Source: Croceicoccus sp. | Lineage (GTDB): Bacteria; Pseudomonadota; Alphaproteobacteria; Sphingomonadales; Sphingomonadaceae | Direction: 5' to 3' | Assembly (NCBI GenBank): GCA_029936705.1 | Contig: JAPYSD010000021.1 | Coordinates: 1-17,911, forward strand | Length of the DNA stretch: 17,911 nt | Shown: one piece after another, positions 1-7,008 of the stretch | Layout: the number at the start of each line of letters is the position of its first letter | Position numbering within the stretch: position 1 is the first letter of the stretch | Notes under the pieces: generated by a model | The model's input: only the letters and a program-made list of their open reading frames with translations | What the model was told of the DNA's origin: nothing | The model's database searches: none | Translations under genes and position numbers: made by a program

Positions 1-1
1 T

Positions 2-223
2 GTCTGGACCCCGCTGGTCGAGGACCAGATCCCCGACACGATGAAGGCGCGCGGCATGACGCGCGAGCAGGTGATCAACGACGTGCTGCTGGAGCGCGAG
101 CCGACCAAGAAATTCTCCACCGCCGAGGACATCGCCGCGGTCGCGCTGTTCCTGTGCGGCAAGGCGGCGGACAATATCACCGGGACCAATATCTCGGTCG
201 ATGGCGGCTGGACTGCGCAATAG
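2..223 (+). CDS. 3-hydroxybutyrate dehydrogenase, C-terminal end (5' truncated)
   Basis: This is the last 73 residues of a short-chain dehydrogenase, open at the left edge of the window and ending at the TAG at 221-223. The visible tail begins VWTPLVEDQIPDTM and ends with TGTNISVDGGWTAQ. The TGxxxxxDGGWTAQ ending is typical of D-3-hydroxybutyrate dehydrogenase, which interconverts 3-hydroxybutyrate and acetoacetate with NAD in PHB and ketone-body metabolism. The PTKKFSTAEDIAAVALFLC segment also fits that subfamily. The nucleotide-binding and catalytic Ser-Tyr-Lys parts lie outside the window and cannot be checked. The alternative is another SDR of the same fold. The gene is separated from guaB by 171 nt. 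Confidence 0.8.
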   Translation, partial: VWTPLVEDQIPDTMKARGMTREQVINDVLLEREPTKKFSTAEDIAAVALFLCGKAADNITGTNISVDGGWTAQ

Positions 224-251
224 GGCGCGCGCGGGCAACAAACCGCGCATC

Positions 252-296
252 GCACCCCCGTTTCGCGGCCGGTTCGTTCACTGCCGCCGGGGGTGC
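252..296. other. Inverted repeat (hairpin) upstream of guaB
   Basis: GCACCCCCG at 252-260 is perfectly complementary to CGGGGGTGC at 288-296 (9 bp). Inside it, GCGGC at 265-269 can pair with GCCGC at 283-287, giving a two-part stem with a TTTC bulge. No T-run follows on either strand, so it is not a canonical intrinsic terminator. It lies 28 nt after the dehydrogenase stop and 98 nt before the guaB start. It could end the upstream transcript or form part of the guaB leader. I recognise no convincing sigma-70 hexamers in 224-394. Confidence 0.45.
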
Positions 297-394
297 AATA
301 AATGCACCAGAGCCCTCTAGCGGAAGGGGGGGCATCTGGTTACATGGGCCGCCACGATTCTCCCCTCACCCATTCATGAAGGCAGGCAAGTCCC

Positions 395-1870
395 GTGGCG
401 AACCGCATCACATCCGAAATCCCCATGGGGCTGACCTTTGACGACGTGCTGCTGCGTCCGGCGGAATCGAACATCGTGCCCAGCATGGCCGACACACGGA
501 CGCGGATCACGCGCGACATCGCGCTGAACATCCCCATCCTGTCGAGCGCGATGGACACGGTGACCGAGGCCGAGATGGCCATCGTGATGGCGCAGATGGG
601 CGGCATGGGCGTGCTGCACCGCAACCTCACCATCGACGAGCAATGCGCCGCGGTGCGCCAGGTCAAGCGGTTCGAGAGCGGCATGGTGGTGAACCCCATC
701 ACCATCGCGCCCGAGGCCACGCTGGGCGAGGCGCGCGCGATCATGCAGGCGAACCGCATCTCGGGCATTCCGGTGGTCGAGGGGTCGGGCCGGCTGGTCG
801 GTATCCTGACCAACCGCGACGTGCGCTTTGCCGCGAACGACGCGCAGCCGGTGAAGGAGCTGATGACGGCGGACGACCTTGCCACCGTCAGCGCCGACAT
901 CGGGCAGGAGGAAGCGCGCCGCCTGCTCCACCAGCGCCGGATCGAGAAGCTGCTGGTGGTCGACGAGGGTTATCACTGCATCGGGCTGATCACGGTCAAG
1001 GACATCGAGAAGGCCGTGACCTTCCCCGATTCCACCAAGGACAGCGCGGGCCGCCTGCGCGTGGCGGCGGCCTCTACCGTGGGCGACAAGGGCTTTGCCC
1101 GGACCGAGGCGCTGGTCGACGCGGGCGTCGACGTGGTCGTGATCGACACCGCGCATGGCCATAACAAGGACGTGTCCGCCGCGGTCGAGCGGGTGAAGAA
1201 GCTGTCGAACAGCGTGCAGGTGATCGCCGGAAACGTCGCCACGGCCGAAGCGACGCGCGCGCTGATCGGTGCGGGCGCGGACGGGATCAAGGTGGGCATC
1301 GGCCCCGGTTCGATCTGCACCACGCGCATCGTCGCGGGCGTGGGCGTGCCGCAGCTGACTGCCGTGATGGAAAGCGCCGAGGAAGCGATGAAGAGCGACG
1401 TGCCGGTGATCGCCGACGGCGGCATCCGGTCGTCGGGCGACGCGGCCAAGGCGATCGCGGCGGGCGCGTCGACGATCATGGTCGGATCGATGCTGGCCGG
1501 GACCGAGGAAGCGCCGGGCGAGACGTTCCTGTACCAGGGCCGCGCCTACAAGAGCTATCGCGGGATGGGCAGCGTGGGCGCGATGGCGCGCGGCAGCGCC
1601 GACCGCTATTTCCAGCAGGACATCAAGGACCAGATGAAGCTGGTGCCCGAAGGTATCGAGGGGCAGGTCCCCTACAAGGGACCGGCCAAGGACGTCGTCC
1701 ACCAGCTGGTCGGCGGGATCAAGGCGGCGATGGGCTATACCGGCTGCGGCGACATTCCCGCCATGCGGCAGAAGGCCGAATTCATCCGCATCACCAATGC
1801 GGGGCTGTCGGAAAGCCATGTCCACGACGTGACCATCACGCGCGAGGCGCCCAACTATCAGGGCCGCTGA
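395..1870 (+). CDS. guaB: IMP dehydrogenase
   Basis: This 491-residue cytosolic enzyme oxidises IMP to XMP with NAD, the committed step to GMP. The N-terminus carries the family signature TFDDVLLRP (residues 14-22). Two CBS domains follow (about 93-205, with SGIPVVEGSGRLVGILTNRD in the first). The catalytic loop GPGSICTTR follows, with the nucleophilic cysteine at residue 308. DGGIRSSGDAAKAIAAGA (phosphate binding) and the YRGMGSVGAM flap region complete the barrel. The length is normal for bacterial GuaB. The start is GTG at 395, chosen because it leaves the usual short lead before TFDD; an in-frame ATG at 425 would remove ten of those residues. The ribosome binding site is weak (GGCAGGCAAG). 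It is the first gene of a forward run with the next two genes, 7 nt apart and then overlapping. Confidence 0.97.
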   Translation: MANRITSEIPMGLTFDDVLLRPAESNIVPSMADTRTRITRDIALNIPILSSAMDTVTEAEMAIVMAQMGGMGVLHRNLTIDEQCAAVRQVKRFESGMVVNPITIAPEATLGEARAIMQANRISGIPVVEGSGRLVGILTNRDVRFAANDAQPVKELMTADDLATVSADIGQEEARRLLHQRRIEKLLVVDEGYHCIGLITVKDIEKAVTFPDSTKDSAGRLRVAAASTVGDKGFARTEALVDAGVDVVVIDTAHGHNKDVSAAVERVKKLSNSVQVIAGNVATAEATRALIGAGADGIKVGIGPGSICTTRIVAGVGVPQLTAVMESAEEAMKSDVPVIADGGIRSSGDAAKAIAAGASTIMVGSMLAGTEEAPGETFLYQGRAYKSYRGMGSVGAMARGSADRYFQQDIKDQMKLVPEGIEGQVPYKGPAKDVVHQLVGGIKAAMGYTGCGDIPAMRQKAEFIRITNAGLSESHVHDVTITREAPNYQGR

Positions 1871-1877
1871 GGCCGCG

Positions 1878-2435
1878 ATGGGCTGGGAGGCCCGCCTCGC
1901 GTCGGTTTTCGGACTGAACGATGCGGGCTGGGATCGCCACGCCAATCCGTGGAGCGGGTGGAGCCGCCTCGTTACCGGCTGGCCGGTGATCATCGCGGTG
2001 GGATGGAGCCGGGTCTGGATCGGCTGGTGGGCGGTGCCGGTGGCGCTGCTGGCCGCGTTCTGGCTGTGGCGCAACCCGCTCAGCTTTCCTCCCGCGCGCG
2101 ACGACAGCCATTGGATGAGCCGCGCGGTCTGGGGCGAGCGGCTGTGGATCCGCCGCGCCGAAAAGAATGGTGGGGGCCTGGCCGAGGCGGGGCTGGCGGT
2201 GTGGAAGTTTCATGGCTGGAACGTGCTGGCAGCAATGGGGGCGGTGGTCGCCATCTACGGGATCGTGGTGCTTGACGTGATCGCGTGTTTTTCGGGCGCA
2301 CTGGCCAGCTTCTTCGCCAAGATCGGTTTCATCGCGCGGTGCGAGACATTGTACCGCCGCGCGGTCGCGGTGCATCCCGACTGGCGGCGCGGCAAGGCTG
2401 TGGAGGGCGCGGATATGGGAAGGGAACGGGCATGA
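1878..2435 (+). CDS. DUF6653-like small membrane protein
   Basis: This 185-residue protein has no assigned function. The N-terminal stretch with RHANPWSGWSR (residues 20-30) resembles the DUF6653 family as I remember it; this was not searched. Two hydrophobic regions, about residues 31-63 and 114-145, could each hold one or two membrane helices. They are separated by a Trp/Arg-rich loop (WMSRAVWGERLWIRRAEK, about 79-96), and the tail is basic (RRAVAVHPDWRRGK). Inner-membrane location is inferred. The start ATG is 7 nt after the guaB stop, with GAGG spanning that stop as a likely ribosome binding site. Its stop TGA overlaps the ATG of the next gene (ATGA at 2432-2435), which suggests translational coupling to the rRNA methyltransferase. 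Confidence 0.75.
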   Translation: MGWEARLASVFGLNDAGWDRHANPWSGWSRLVTGWPVIIAVGWSRVWIGWWAVPVALLAAFWLWRNPLSFPPARDDSHWMSRAVWGERLWIRRAEKNGGGLAEAGLAVWKFHGWNVLAAMGAVVAIYGIVVLDVIACFSGALASFFAKIGFIARCETLYRRAVAVHPDWRRGKAVEGADMGRERA

Positions 2436-3607
2436 CGCCTGCTGCAAGGGTTCAGGCCGCCATCGAATTGCTGGACGGCATCATCACCGCCGCGCGCGAG
2501 GGCGGGGCGCCTGCCGACCGCGTGGTGGCAGACGGGCTGCGCGCGCGCCGCTATGCCGGGTCGAAGGACCGCCGGGCGATCCGCGAGCTGGTCTATGGCG
2601 CGATCCGCGCCTGCGGACCGGTGCCCGCGCATGGCCGGGCCGCGATGCTGCGGCTGGCGGCGGTGCAGCCCGAACTGGCCGCCCTGTTCGACGGATCGCC
2701 CTATGGCCCGCCGGTCATCGGCGCGGACGAGCAGCCTGCGCAAGGCGGCGTCGCGCCCGATTGGCTCGCCGAGCGGCTGGCCGCATCGGGCATCGCGGAC
2801 GCCGAGGCCGCGGCCCTGCTGGACCGGGCGCCGCTCGACATCCGGGTCAATACTCTGAAGGCATCGCGCGATGCGCTGGAATTGCCGGTGGCGGGTGAGC
2901 CGCTGGCCGCCCCCAACGGCCTGCGCCTGCCCGCGGGCACCCCGGTCGAGGGGTGGGACGCCTATGCGCAAGGCTTGGTCGAGGTGCAGGACGGCGGCAG
3001 CCAGCTGGCCTGCCTGGCGGTGGATGCACAGCCGGGCGAGACGGTGATCGATTTGTGCGCGGGCGCGGGCGGCAAGACGCTGGCGCTGGCCGCCGCGATG
3101 GAGAATGCGGGCGCGCTGGTCGCCTGCGACACCGACCGCCGGCGGCTGGGCAACCTGCGTCCGCGTGCGGAGCGGGCAGACGTGGGCATCATTACCGAGA
3201 TCCTGCTGAACCCGGGGCGCGAGATGGAGGCGCTGGACGACTGGCGCGGCAAGGTGGACGCGGTGCTGGTCGATGCGCCGTGCAGCGGCACCGGCACATG
3301 GCGGCGCAATCCCGAATCGCGCTGGCGGATCAGTCCGCAGGAGATCGAGCGGCTGTCGCAGTTGCAGTTCCGCCTGCTGGACATGGCGGCGGGCCTGCTG
3401 CGCCCCGGCGGGCGGCTGGTCTATGTCGTCTGCTCGCTGCTGGACGAGGAAGGCGCGGGGCTTTTCGATTCCTTTACAGCCGCTTGCCCCGACATGCGGG
3501 CCGAACCGGTGGCATTCGCCGGGTGTCCCAGGGGGCAGGGCGTGCGGCTGACGCCGTACCGCGACGGCACGGACGGATTTTTCTTCGCGCGGGCGGCAAA
3601 GGTCTGA
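2432..3607 (+). CDS. rsmB: RsmB/NOP-family RNA (cytosine-5) methyltransferase
   Basis: This 391-residue protein is predicted to methylate a cytosine of 16S rRNA (C967 in E. coli RsmB) using S-adenosylmethionine. The N-terminal third is a divergent NusB-like RNA-binding part. Residues 207-215 are SAM motif I (DLCAGAGGK). DAPCSGTGTWRRNPESRWR holds the motif IV cysteine (Cys284), and YVVCSLLDEEG holds the motif VI cysteine (Cys334). Both cysteines of the m5C mechanism are therefore present, but the usual Thr before the second one is Val. I chose ATG 2432 because GGAAGG at 2418-2423 is well spaced and the stop of the preceding gene overlaps it. An in-frame start at 2285 would lie deep inside that gene. 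The protein is somewhat shorter than E. coli RsmB, so the exact rRNA target is inferred. Confidence 0.88.
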   Translation: MTPAARVQAAIELLDGIITAAREGGAPADRVVADGLRARRYAGSKDRRAIRELVYGAIRACGPVPAHGRAAMLRLAAVQPELAALFDGSPYGPPVIGADEQPAQGGVAPDWLAERLAASGIADAEAAALLDRAPLDIRVNTLKASRDALELPVAGEPLAAPNGLRLPAGTPVEGWDAYAQGLVEVQDGGSQLACLAVDAQPGETVIDLCAGAGGKTLALAAAMENAGALVACDTDRRRLGNLRPRAERADVGIITEILLNPGREMEALDDWRGKVDAVLVDAPCSGTGTWRRNPESRWRISPQEIERLSQLQFRLLDMAAGLLRPGGRLVYVVCSLLDEEGAGLFDSFTAACPDMRAEPVAFAGCPRGQGVRLTPYRDGTDGFFFARAAKV

Positions 3608-3680
3608 TACCCTGATCGCCTATGGCTGACGTCTCGGCAAGATCCGGCCCGCCAGCGGCACGACACGCACCGCCGCGTGC

Positions 3681-3706
3681 GGAACCGGGGCCGCCGGACG
3701 GCAGTT
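3681..3706 (+). promoter_or_regulatory. Possible EcfG-type (general stress) promoter for the TPR gene
   Basis: GGAACC starts at 3681 and AGTT lies at 3703-3706, with 17 nt between GGAAC and AGTT. This is close to the alphaproteobacterial EcfG consensus GGAAC-N16/17-cGTT, with A in place of the less conserved C. Transcription would begin near 3713, giving a leader of about 40 nt that contains the GGAG at 3745-3748 before the ATG at 3754. A match this loose is expected about once by chance in a window of this size, so it is a weak call. Confidence 0.3.
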
Positions 3707-3753
3707 ACGGGATCATGCCCCCATCGCGGGGCTCCACGCCTATGGAGCTTTTG

Positions 3754-4287
3754 ATGCGCTATTCGCCCCTTGCCCTTGTCCTGTCCCTTGCCGTTGCCGT
3801 CACGGCCAGCACGGGTTTCGGGCAGGTGCCGCAAACCGACGATCCGCGCGTGACGGAGCTTCTCTCGATGGGCCGCGCCGCGATGGCGTCGGGCCATGCC
3901 GATGCCGCGACCGACCGGTTCGAGGCGGCGCTGGTGCTCGACCCCGGCTATGCGCCGACCTATCTGGAATTGGCCGAGGCTGCGCGCATGCGCGGCATGC
4001 AGGGCCAGGCGATCCATTATTACCGCGAGGCGCAGACCCGCGATCCGGGCAATCTGCAGGCCATCGCGGGCGAAGGCGCGGCCATGGCCGAAAAGGGCGC
4101 GACTGCCAAGGCGGAGCAGAACCTGGCCAAGCTGCAGAGCCTGTGCGGCACCAATTGCGTCGAGGCGAGCGAACTGGCCGCCGTGATCGCGCGCGGACCG
4201 CTGCCCGAGGTGAAGTCGGCGGAGGCTAACACGCCCGACGCCATCGGCCCCGAGTCCATGGGCAGGCCAGCGACCGAGCAGAACTGA
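3754..4287 (+). CDS. Exported tetratricopeptide-repeat protein
   Basis: This is a 177-residue protein with a Sec-type signal peptide (MRYSPLALVLSLAVAVTAS, cleavage around residues 19-24), so it is predicted periplasmic. Three TPR-like helical pairs follow, at about 31-64, 65-98 and 99-132; the clearest is ASGHADAATDRFEAALVLDP followed by YAPTYLELAEAARMRG. After the repeats is a CGTNC pair (Cys131, Cys135), which could form a disulfide in the periplasm, and then a polar tail. I chose ATG 3754 because it starts the signal peptide and has GGAG at 3745-3748. The frame is open upstream to an ATG at 3622, but that extension is Pro/Arg-rich and would bury the signal sequence. It is probably a protein-interaction scaffold; the partner is unknown. 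It converges on rppH, 24 nt away. Confidence 0.8.
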   Translation: MRYSPLALVLSLAVAVTASTGFGQVPQTDDPRVTELLSMGRAAMASGHADAATDRFEAALVLDPGYAPTYLELAEAARMRGMQGQAIHYYREAQTRDPGNLQAIAGEGAAMAEKGATAKAEQNLAKLQSLCGTNCVEASELAAVIARGPLPEVKSAEANTPDAIGPESMGRPATEQN

Positions 4288-4315
4288 CCTAGGCCGCCTG
4301 CTCGGCAGCCGTCAG
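4284..4315. terminator. Possible bidirectional hairpin between convergent genes
   Basis: CTGAC at 4284-4288 can pair with GTCAG at 4311-4315, and CTGC/GCAG with a TCG loop lies inside. The element spans both stop codons of the converging TPR gene and rppH. The pairing is interrupted and there is no T-run, so this is only a candidate shared terminator. Confidence 0.25.
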
Positions 4316-4809
4316 ATCAGGTCGCGGAACTCCGCCAGCACCTGCTCGTACACCGGGCGCTTGAACGGGATGATCAGTTCGGGCAGCAGCCCGGGTTCGA
4401 TCCAGCGATATTCCTGGAATTCCGCCGGGTCGTGCGCGGCGAGGTCGATGTCCGCATCCTCGCCGTTGAAGCGCATCAGGAACCAGCTTTGCCGCTGGCC
4501 GATATAGCGCCCGCCCCACAGCTTGCCGTGCAGGTGCGGCGGCAATTCGTAGAACAGTTCCTCGCGCGTGGTGGCGACCAGTTCCACATGATGGCGCGCG
4601 ATGCCCGTTTCCTCGTGCAGTTCGCGGTAGGCGGCCTCGTGCATGTCCTCGCCGGGATCGACGCCGCCCTGCGGCATCTGCCACCAGTCGCCTTCCTTGG
4701 TGTCGATCCGCTTGCCCACGAACACCCGCCCCAGCCCGTTCACGATCATCATCCCGGCGCAGGGGCGGAACTTCGACGGATCGCGGTCGGTACGGGAAGG
4801 TGAGGTCAT
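4312..4809 (-). CDS. rppH: RNA 5'-pyrophosphohydrolase (Nudix)
   Basis: This 165-residue reverse-strand protein removes pyrophosphate from 5'-triphosphorylated mRNA (or hydrolyses dinucleoside polyphosphates), which starts 5'-end-dependent mRNA decay in the cytosol. FRPCAGMMIVN near the N-terminus, WWQMPQGGVDPGED and the Nudix helix ending AAYRELHEETGI (pattern Gx5Ex7REUxEExGU, complete) are visible. The segment KLWGGRYIGQRQSWFLMRF matches the RppH/IalA branch rather than MutT. The length is normal for the family. The start is ATG at 4809, reading leftward, with GGAA about 9 nt upstream. The frame stays open far beyond this start, but the upstream sequence is repeat-rich and not protein-like. 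It is divergent from korA. Confidence 0.93.
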   Translation of the reverse strand: MTSPSRTDRDPSKFRPCAGMMIVNGLGRVFVGKRIDTKEGDWWQMPQGGVDPGEDMHEAAYRELHEETGIARHHVELVATTREELFYELPPHLHGKLWGGRYIGQRQSWFLMRFNGEDADIDLAAHDPAEFQEYRWIEPGLLPELIIPFKRPVYEQVLAEFRDLI

Positions 4810-5074
4810 GGCGAGGCGGTTCCGCTGGGCTGGCAGGGTGGCGATGTGGTGCAGGCCAGATAGGCTCTTGCGCAAGCGCCCTGATATGGCGCAGCTTGCC
4901 GGGATACAAAGTATTTCTCGATTGTAACCACCTCGGGGCCTCCCTAGTTCGAATGCACAAGAGGCGTTCCCGGACAGATTCTTCGCAAGGCAGGACGGCC
5001 GCATGCGGAAAGGGCTGAAGGTAGAAGGCCAAAGGTAGAGGGCCAAAGGAAGAGGGCCAAAGGAAGGGTACGCG
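4810..5074. other. rppH-korA divergent intergenic region
   Basis: These 265 nt carry the start signals of two divergent genes. Visible structures are a stem formed by GCAA+GCGCC (4872-4880) and GGCGC...TTGC (4888-4899, three-base bulge) around a CTGATAT loop, a small ATAC/GTAT hairpin (4904-4914), a 10-bp palindrome CCGCATGCGG (4999-5008), and the 14-nt tandem repeats listed separately. I could not assign clear -35/-10 boxes on either strand, and there is no tRNA or other recognisable RNA gene. Confidence 0.5.
5017..5072 (+). repeat. Four tandem copies of a purine-rich 14-nt unit before korA
   Basis: Units at 5017-5030, 5031-5044, 5045-5058 and 5059-5072 follow the pattern RAAGGWAGARGGCC. 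The middle two, AAAGGTAGAGGGCC and AAAGGAAGAGGGCC, differ at one base, and the last decays after AAAGGAAGGG. Every unit carries an AAGG Shine-Dalgarno-like core. The last AAGGAAGGG, six or so bases before the ATG at 5075, is the likely korA ribosome binding site, so the repeat number sets how many SD-like sites precede the start. Confidence 0.85.
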
Positions 5075-6997
5075 ATGGCAGAAACTGGCAGTCCCGCACC
5101 GGCTCGCGAAGCCGTAACCGTTCGCTTCGCCGGAGATTCGGGCGACGGGATGCAGCTGACGGGCGGGCAGTTCACGCTTTCCACCGCGCTGGCGGGCAAC
5201 GACCTGGCGACCTTTCCCGACTTTCCCGCCGAGATCCGCGCCCCGCAGGGCACCCTGTTCGGGGTTTCCGCCTTCCAGATCAATTTCGGATCGACCGCGA
5301 TCGAGACCGCGGGCGACGCGCCCGACGTGCTGGTCGCGATGAACCCCGCCGCGCTGAAGGTGAACCTGTCGGCGCTGAAGCCCGGCGGGCTGATCATCGC
5401 CGACAGCGGCGAGTTTTCGAAGCGGAACCTGGAAAAGGCGAAATACGACGAGAACCCGCTGGAAGACGGCAGCCTGGCGAAATGGGACCTGATGGCGTTC
5501 GACATCAGCGCGCAGACACTGGAAGCCGTGAAGCCCTTCGGCCTTGGCAACAAGGAGGCCCTGCGCTGCAAGAACATGTGGACGCTGGGGCTTGCGCTGT
5601 GGATGTTCGACCGTCCGCGCGGGCCGATCCATGACTGGCTGAACGCGAAATTCGCCAAGGCTCCCGACATCGCCGCCGCCAATATCGCCGCGCTGGATGC
5701 GGGGCACGCCTTTGGCGAGACGGCGGAAATTTCCGGGCCGCTGCAGCAGGTCCATGTCGACCCGGTGGAGAGCGAGCCAGGCCTCTATCGCACCATCACC
5801 GGGGCGGAGAGCGTGTCGCTGGGCTTGGTCGCGGGCGCGCAGCTGGCCGAATTGCCGATGTTCTTCGGCGGCTATCCGATCACGCCCGCATCGGCGATCC
5901 TGCATCACCTGGCGCGGCTGCGCGAATTCGACGTGACGACGTTCCAGGCCGAGGACGAGATCGCCGCGATCTGCGCCGCCATCGGCGCGAGCTATGCGGG
6001 CCACCTGGGCGTCACCAGCTCGTCTGGGCCGGGCATCGCGCTCAAGGGCGAGGCGATGGGCCTTGCCATCATGACCGAGTTGCCGCTGGTGATCGTCAAT
6101 TCGCAGCGCGGCGGTCCGTCGACCGGCCTGCCGACCAAGACCGAGCAGTCCGACCTCTACCAGGCGGTCTATGGCCGCAACGGCGATGCGCCCATGCCCG
6201 TCGTCGCCGCCCGCAGCCCCGCCGACGCGTTCGAGTGCGCGATCGAGGCGTGCCGCATCGCGGTGCAGTACATGACGCCGGTAATGCTGCTGACCGACGG
6301 CTATATCGCCAATGCGGCCGAGCCGTGGAAGGTGCCCGATCCGGCGGCCTACGAGCCGTTCCCGGTGCAGTTCATGACCGAGAAGGATGGCGAGGAGCTG
6401 CTGCCCTACAAGCGGGACGAGACCGGAAAACGCCCGTGGATCAAGCCCGGCACCCCCGGCCTGATGCACCGCATCGGCGGGATCGAGAAGGACGCGCTGA
6501 CGGGCAATATCTCGTACGATCCGGCGAACCACCAGGCGATGACCGATGCGCGCAAGGCCAAGATCGACGGCGTGTCGGTGCCGGAGCAGGCGGTGTGCCT
6601 TGGCAATGATAGCGGCAAGTTGGTGCTGGTCGGCTGGGGCAGCACCTATGGCCCGATCCACCAGGCGGTGCGCCGCGCGCGGAGGCGCGGGCTGGACGTC
6701 AGCCACGTCCATGTCCGCCACGTCTGGCCGCTGCCGGCAAACCTGGGCCCGCTGCTGAAAGCGTTCGACAAGGTGCTGGTGCCCGAGATGAACACCGGCC
6801 AGTTCAAGACCGTGCTGCGCGACCAGTTCCTGGTCGATGCGCAGCCGCTGACCAAGACCAGCGGCCAGCCCTTTGCCATCGCCGAGATCGAGGATGCGAT
6901 CTGCGACGCGCTGGGCGAACCGCGGCCCAGCCAGATCGGCGGCGAGGTCGAAGTGAACGACACCCAGCTCCCGACTCCCGAATCGGTCGAGCAGTAA
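5075..6997 (+). CDS. korA: 2-oxoacid:acceptor oxidoreductase, fused gamma-alpha subunit
   Basis: This 640-residue subunit, with KorB, oxidatively decarboxylates a 2-oxoacid (most likely 2-oxoglutarate) with CoA and passes electrons to ferredoxin. The N-terminal gamma domain (about residues 1-190) begins VRFAGDSGDGMQLTGGQ. The alpha (pyrimidine-binding) domain contains GGYPITPAS (Tyr267), FQAEDEIAAICAAIGASYAG, TSSSGPGIALKGEAMGLA and the family signature GGPSTGLPTKTEQSDL. A transketolase-C-like tail follows (KLVLVGWGSTYGPI...). This gamma-alpha fusion without extra ferredoxin domains is the layout of the two-subunit enzymes found in several aerobic bacteria. The start ATG follows a strong SD from the tandem repeat. 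It is followed after 11 nt by korB. Substrate is inferred from overall resemblance, and no ferredoxin gene is in the window. Confidence 0.92.
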   Translation: MAETGSPAPAREAVTVRFAGDSGDGMQLTGGQFTLSTALAGNDLATFPDFPAEIRAPQGTLFGVSAFQINFGSTAIETAGDAPDVLVAMNPAALKVNLSALKPGGLIIADSGEFSKRNLEKAKYDENPLEDGSLAKWDLMAFDISAQTLEAVKPFGLGNKEALRCKNMWTLGLALWMFDRPRGPIHDWLNAKFAKAPDIAAANIAALDAGHAFGETAEISGPLQQVHVDPVESEPGLYRTITGAESVSLGLVAGAQLAELPMFFGGYPITPASAILHHLARLREFDVTTFQAEDEIAAICAAIGASYAGHLGVTSSSGPGIALKGEAMGLAIMTELPLVIVNSQRGGPSTGLPTKTEQSDLYQAVYGRNGDAPMPVVAARSPADAFECAIEACRIAVQYMTPVMLLTDGYIANAAEPWKVPDPAAYEPFPVQFMTEKDGEELLPYKRDETGKRPWIKPGTPGLMHRIGGIEKDALTGNISYDPANHQAMTDARKAKIDGVSVPEQAVCLGNDSGKLVLVGWGSTYGPIHQAVRRARRRGLDVSHVHVRHVWPLPANLGPLLKAFDKVLVPEMNTGQFKTVLRDQFLVDAQPLTKTSGQPFAIAEIEDAICDALGEPRPSQIGGEVEVNDTQLPTPESVEQ

Positions 6998-7008
6998 GGA
7001 TCCGCCTG

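Noticed and set aside
374..2074. 566-codon reverse open frame antisense to guaB
   Set aside because: It is a low-complexity His/Arg/Asp-rich translation opposite a fully conserved IMP dehydrogenase.
2285..2431. N-terminal extension of the rRNA methyltransferase frame
   Set aside because: It overlaps the preceding gene, and the ATG at 2432 has a good Shine-Dalgarno sequence and the ATGA overlap.
3622..3753. N-terminal extension of the TPR protein
   Set aside because: It would place a Pro/Arg-rich segment before the signal peptide, and a GGAG precedes ATG 3754.
4947..4954. GTTCGAAT, resembling a tRNA T-loop, in the rppH-korA gap
   Set aside because: No flanking acceptor, D or anticodon stems can be formed around it.
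4289..6721. 810-codon open frame on the reverse strand, antisense to korA and running through rppH
   Set aside because: The residue content is Arg/His/Ala/Gly-rich with no domain, and it covers two genes with complete motifs. It is a GC-bias shadow.
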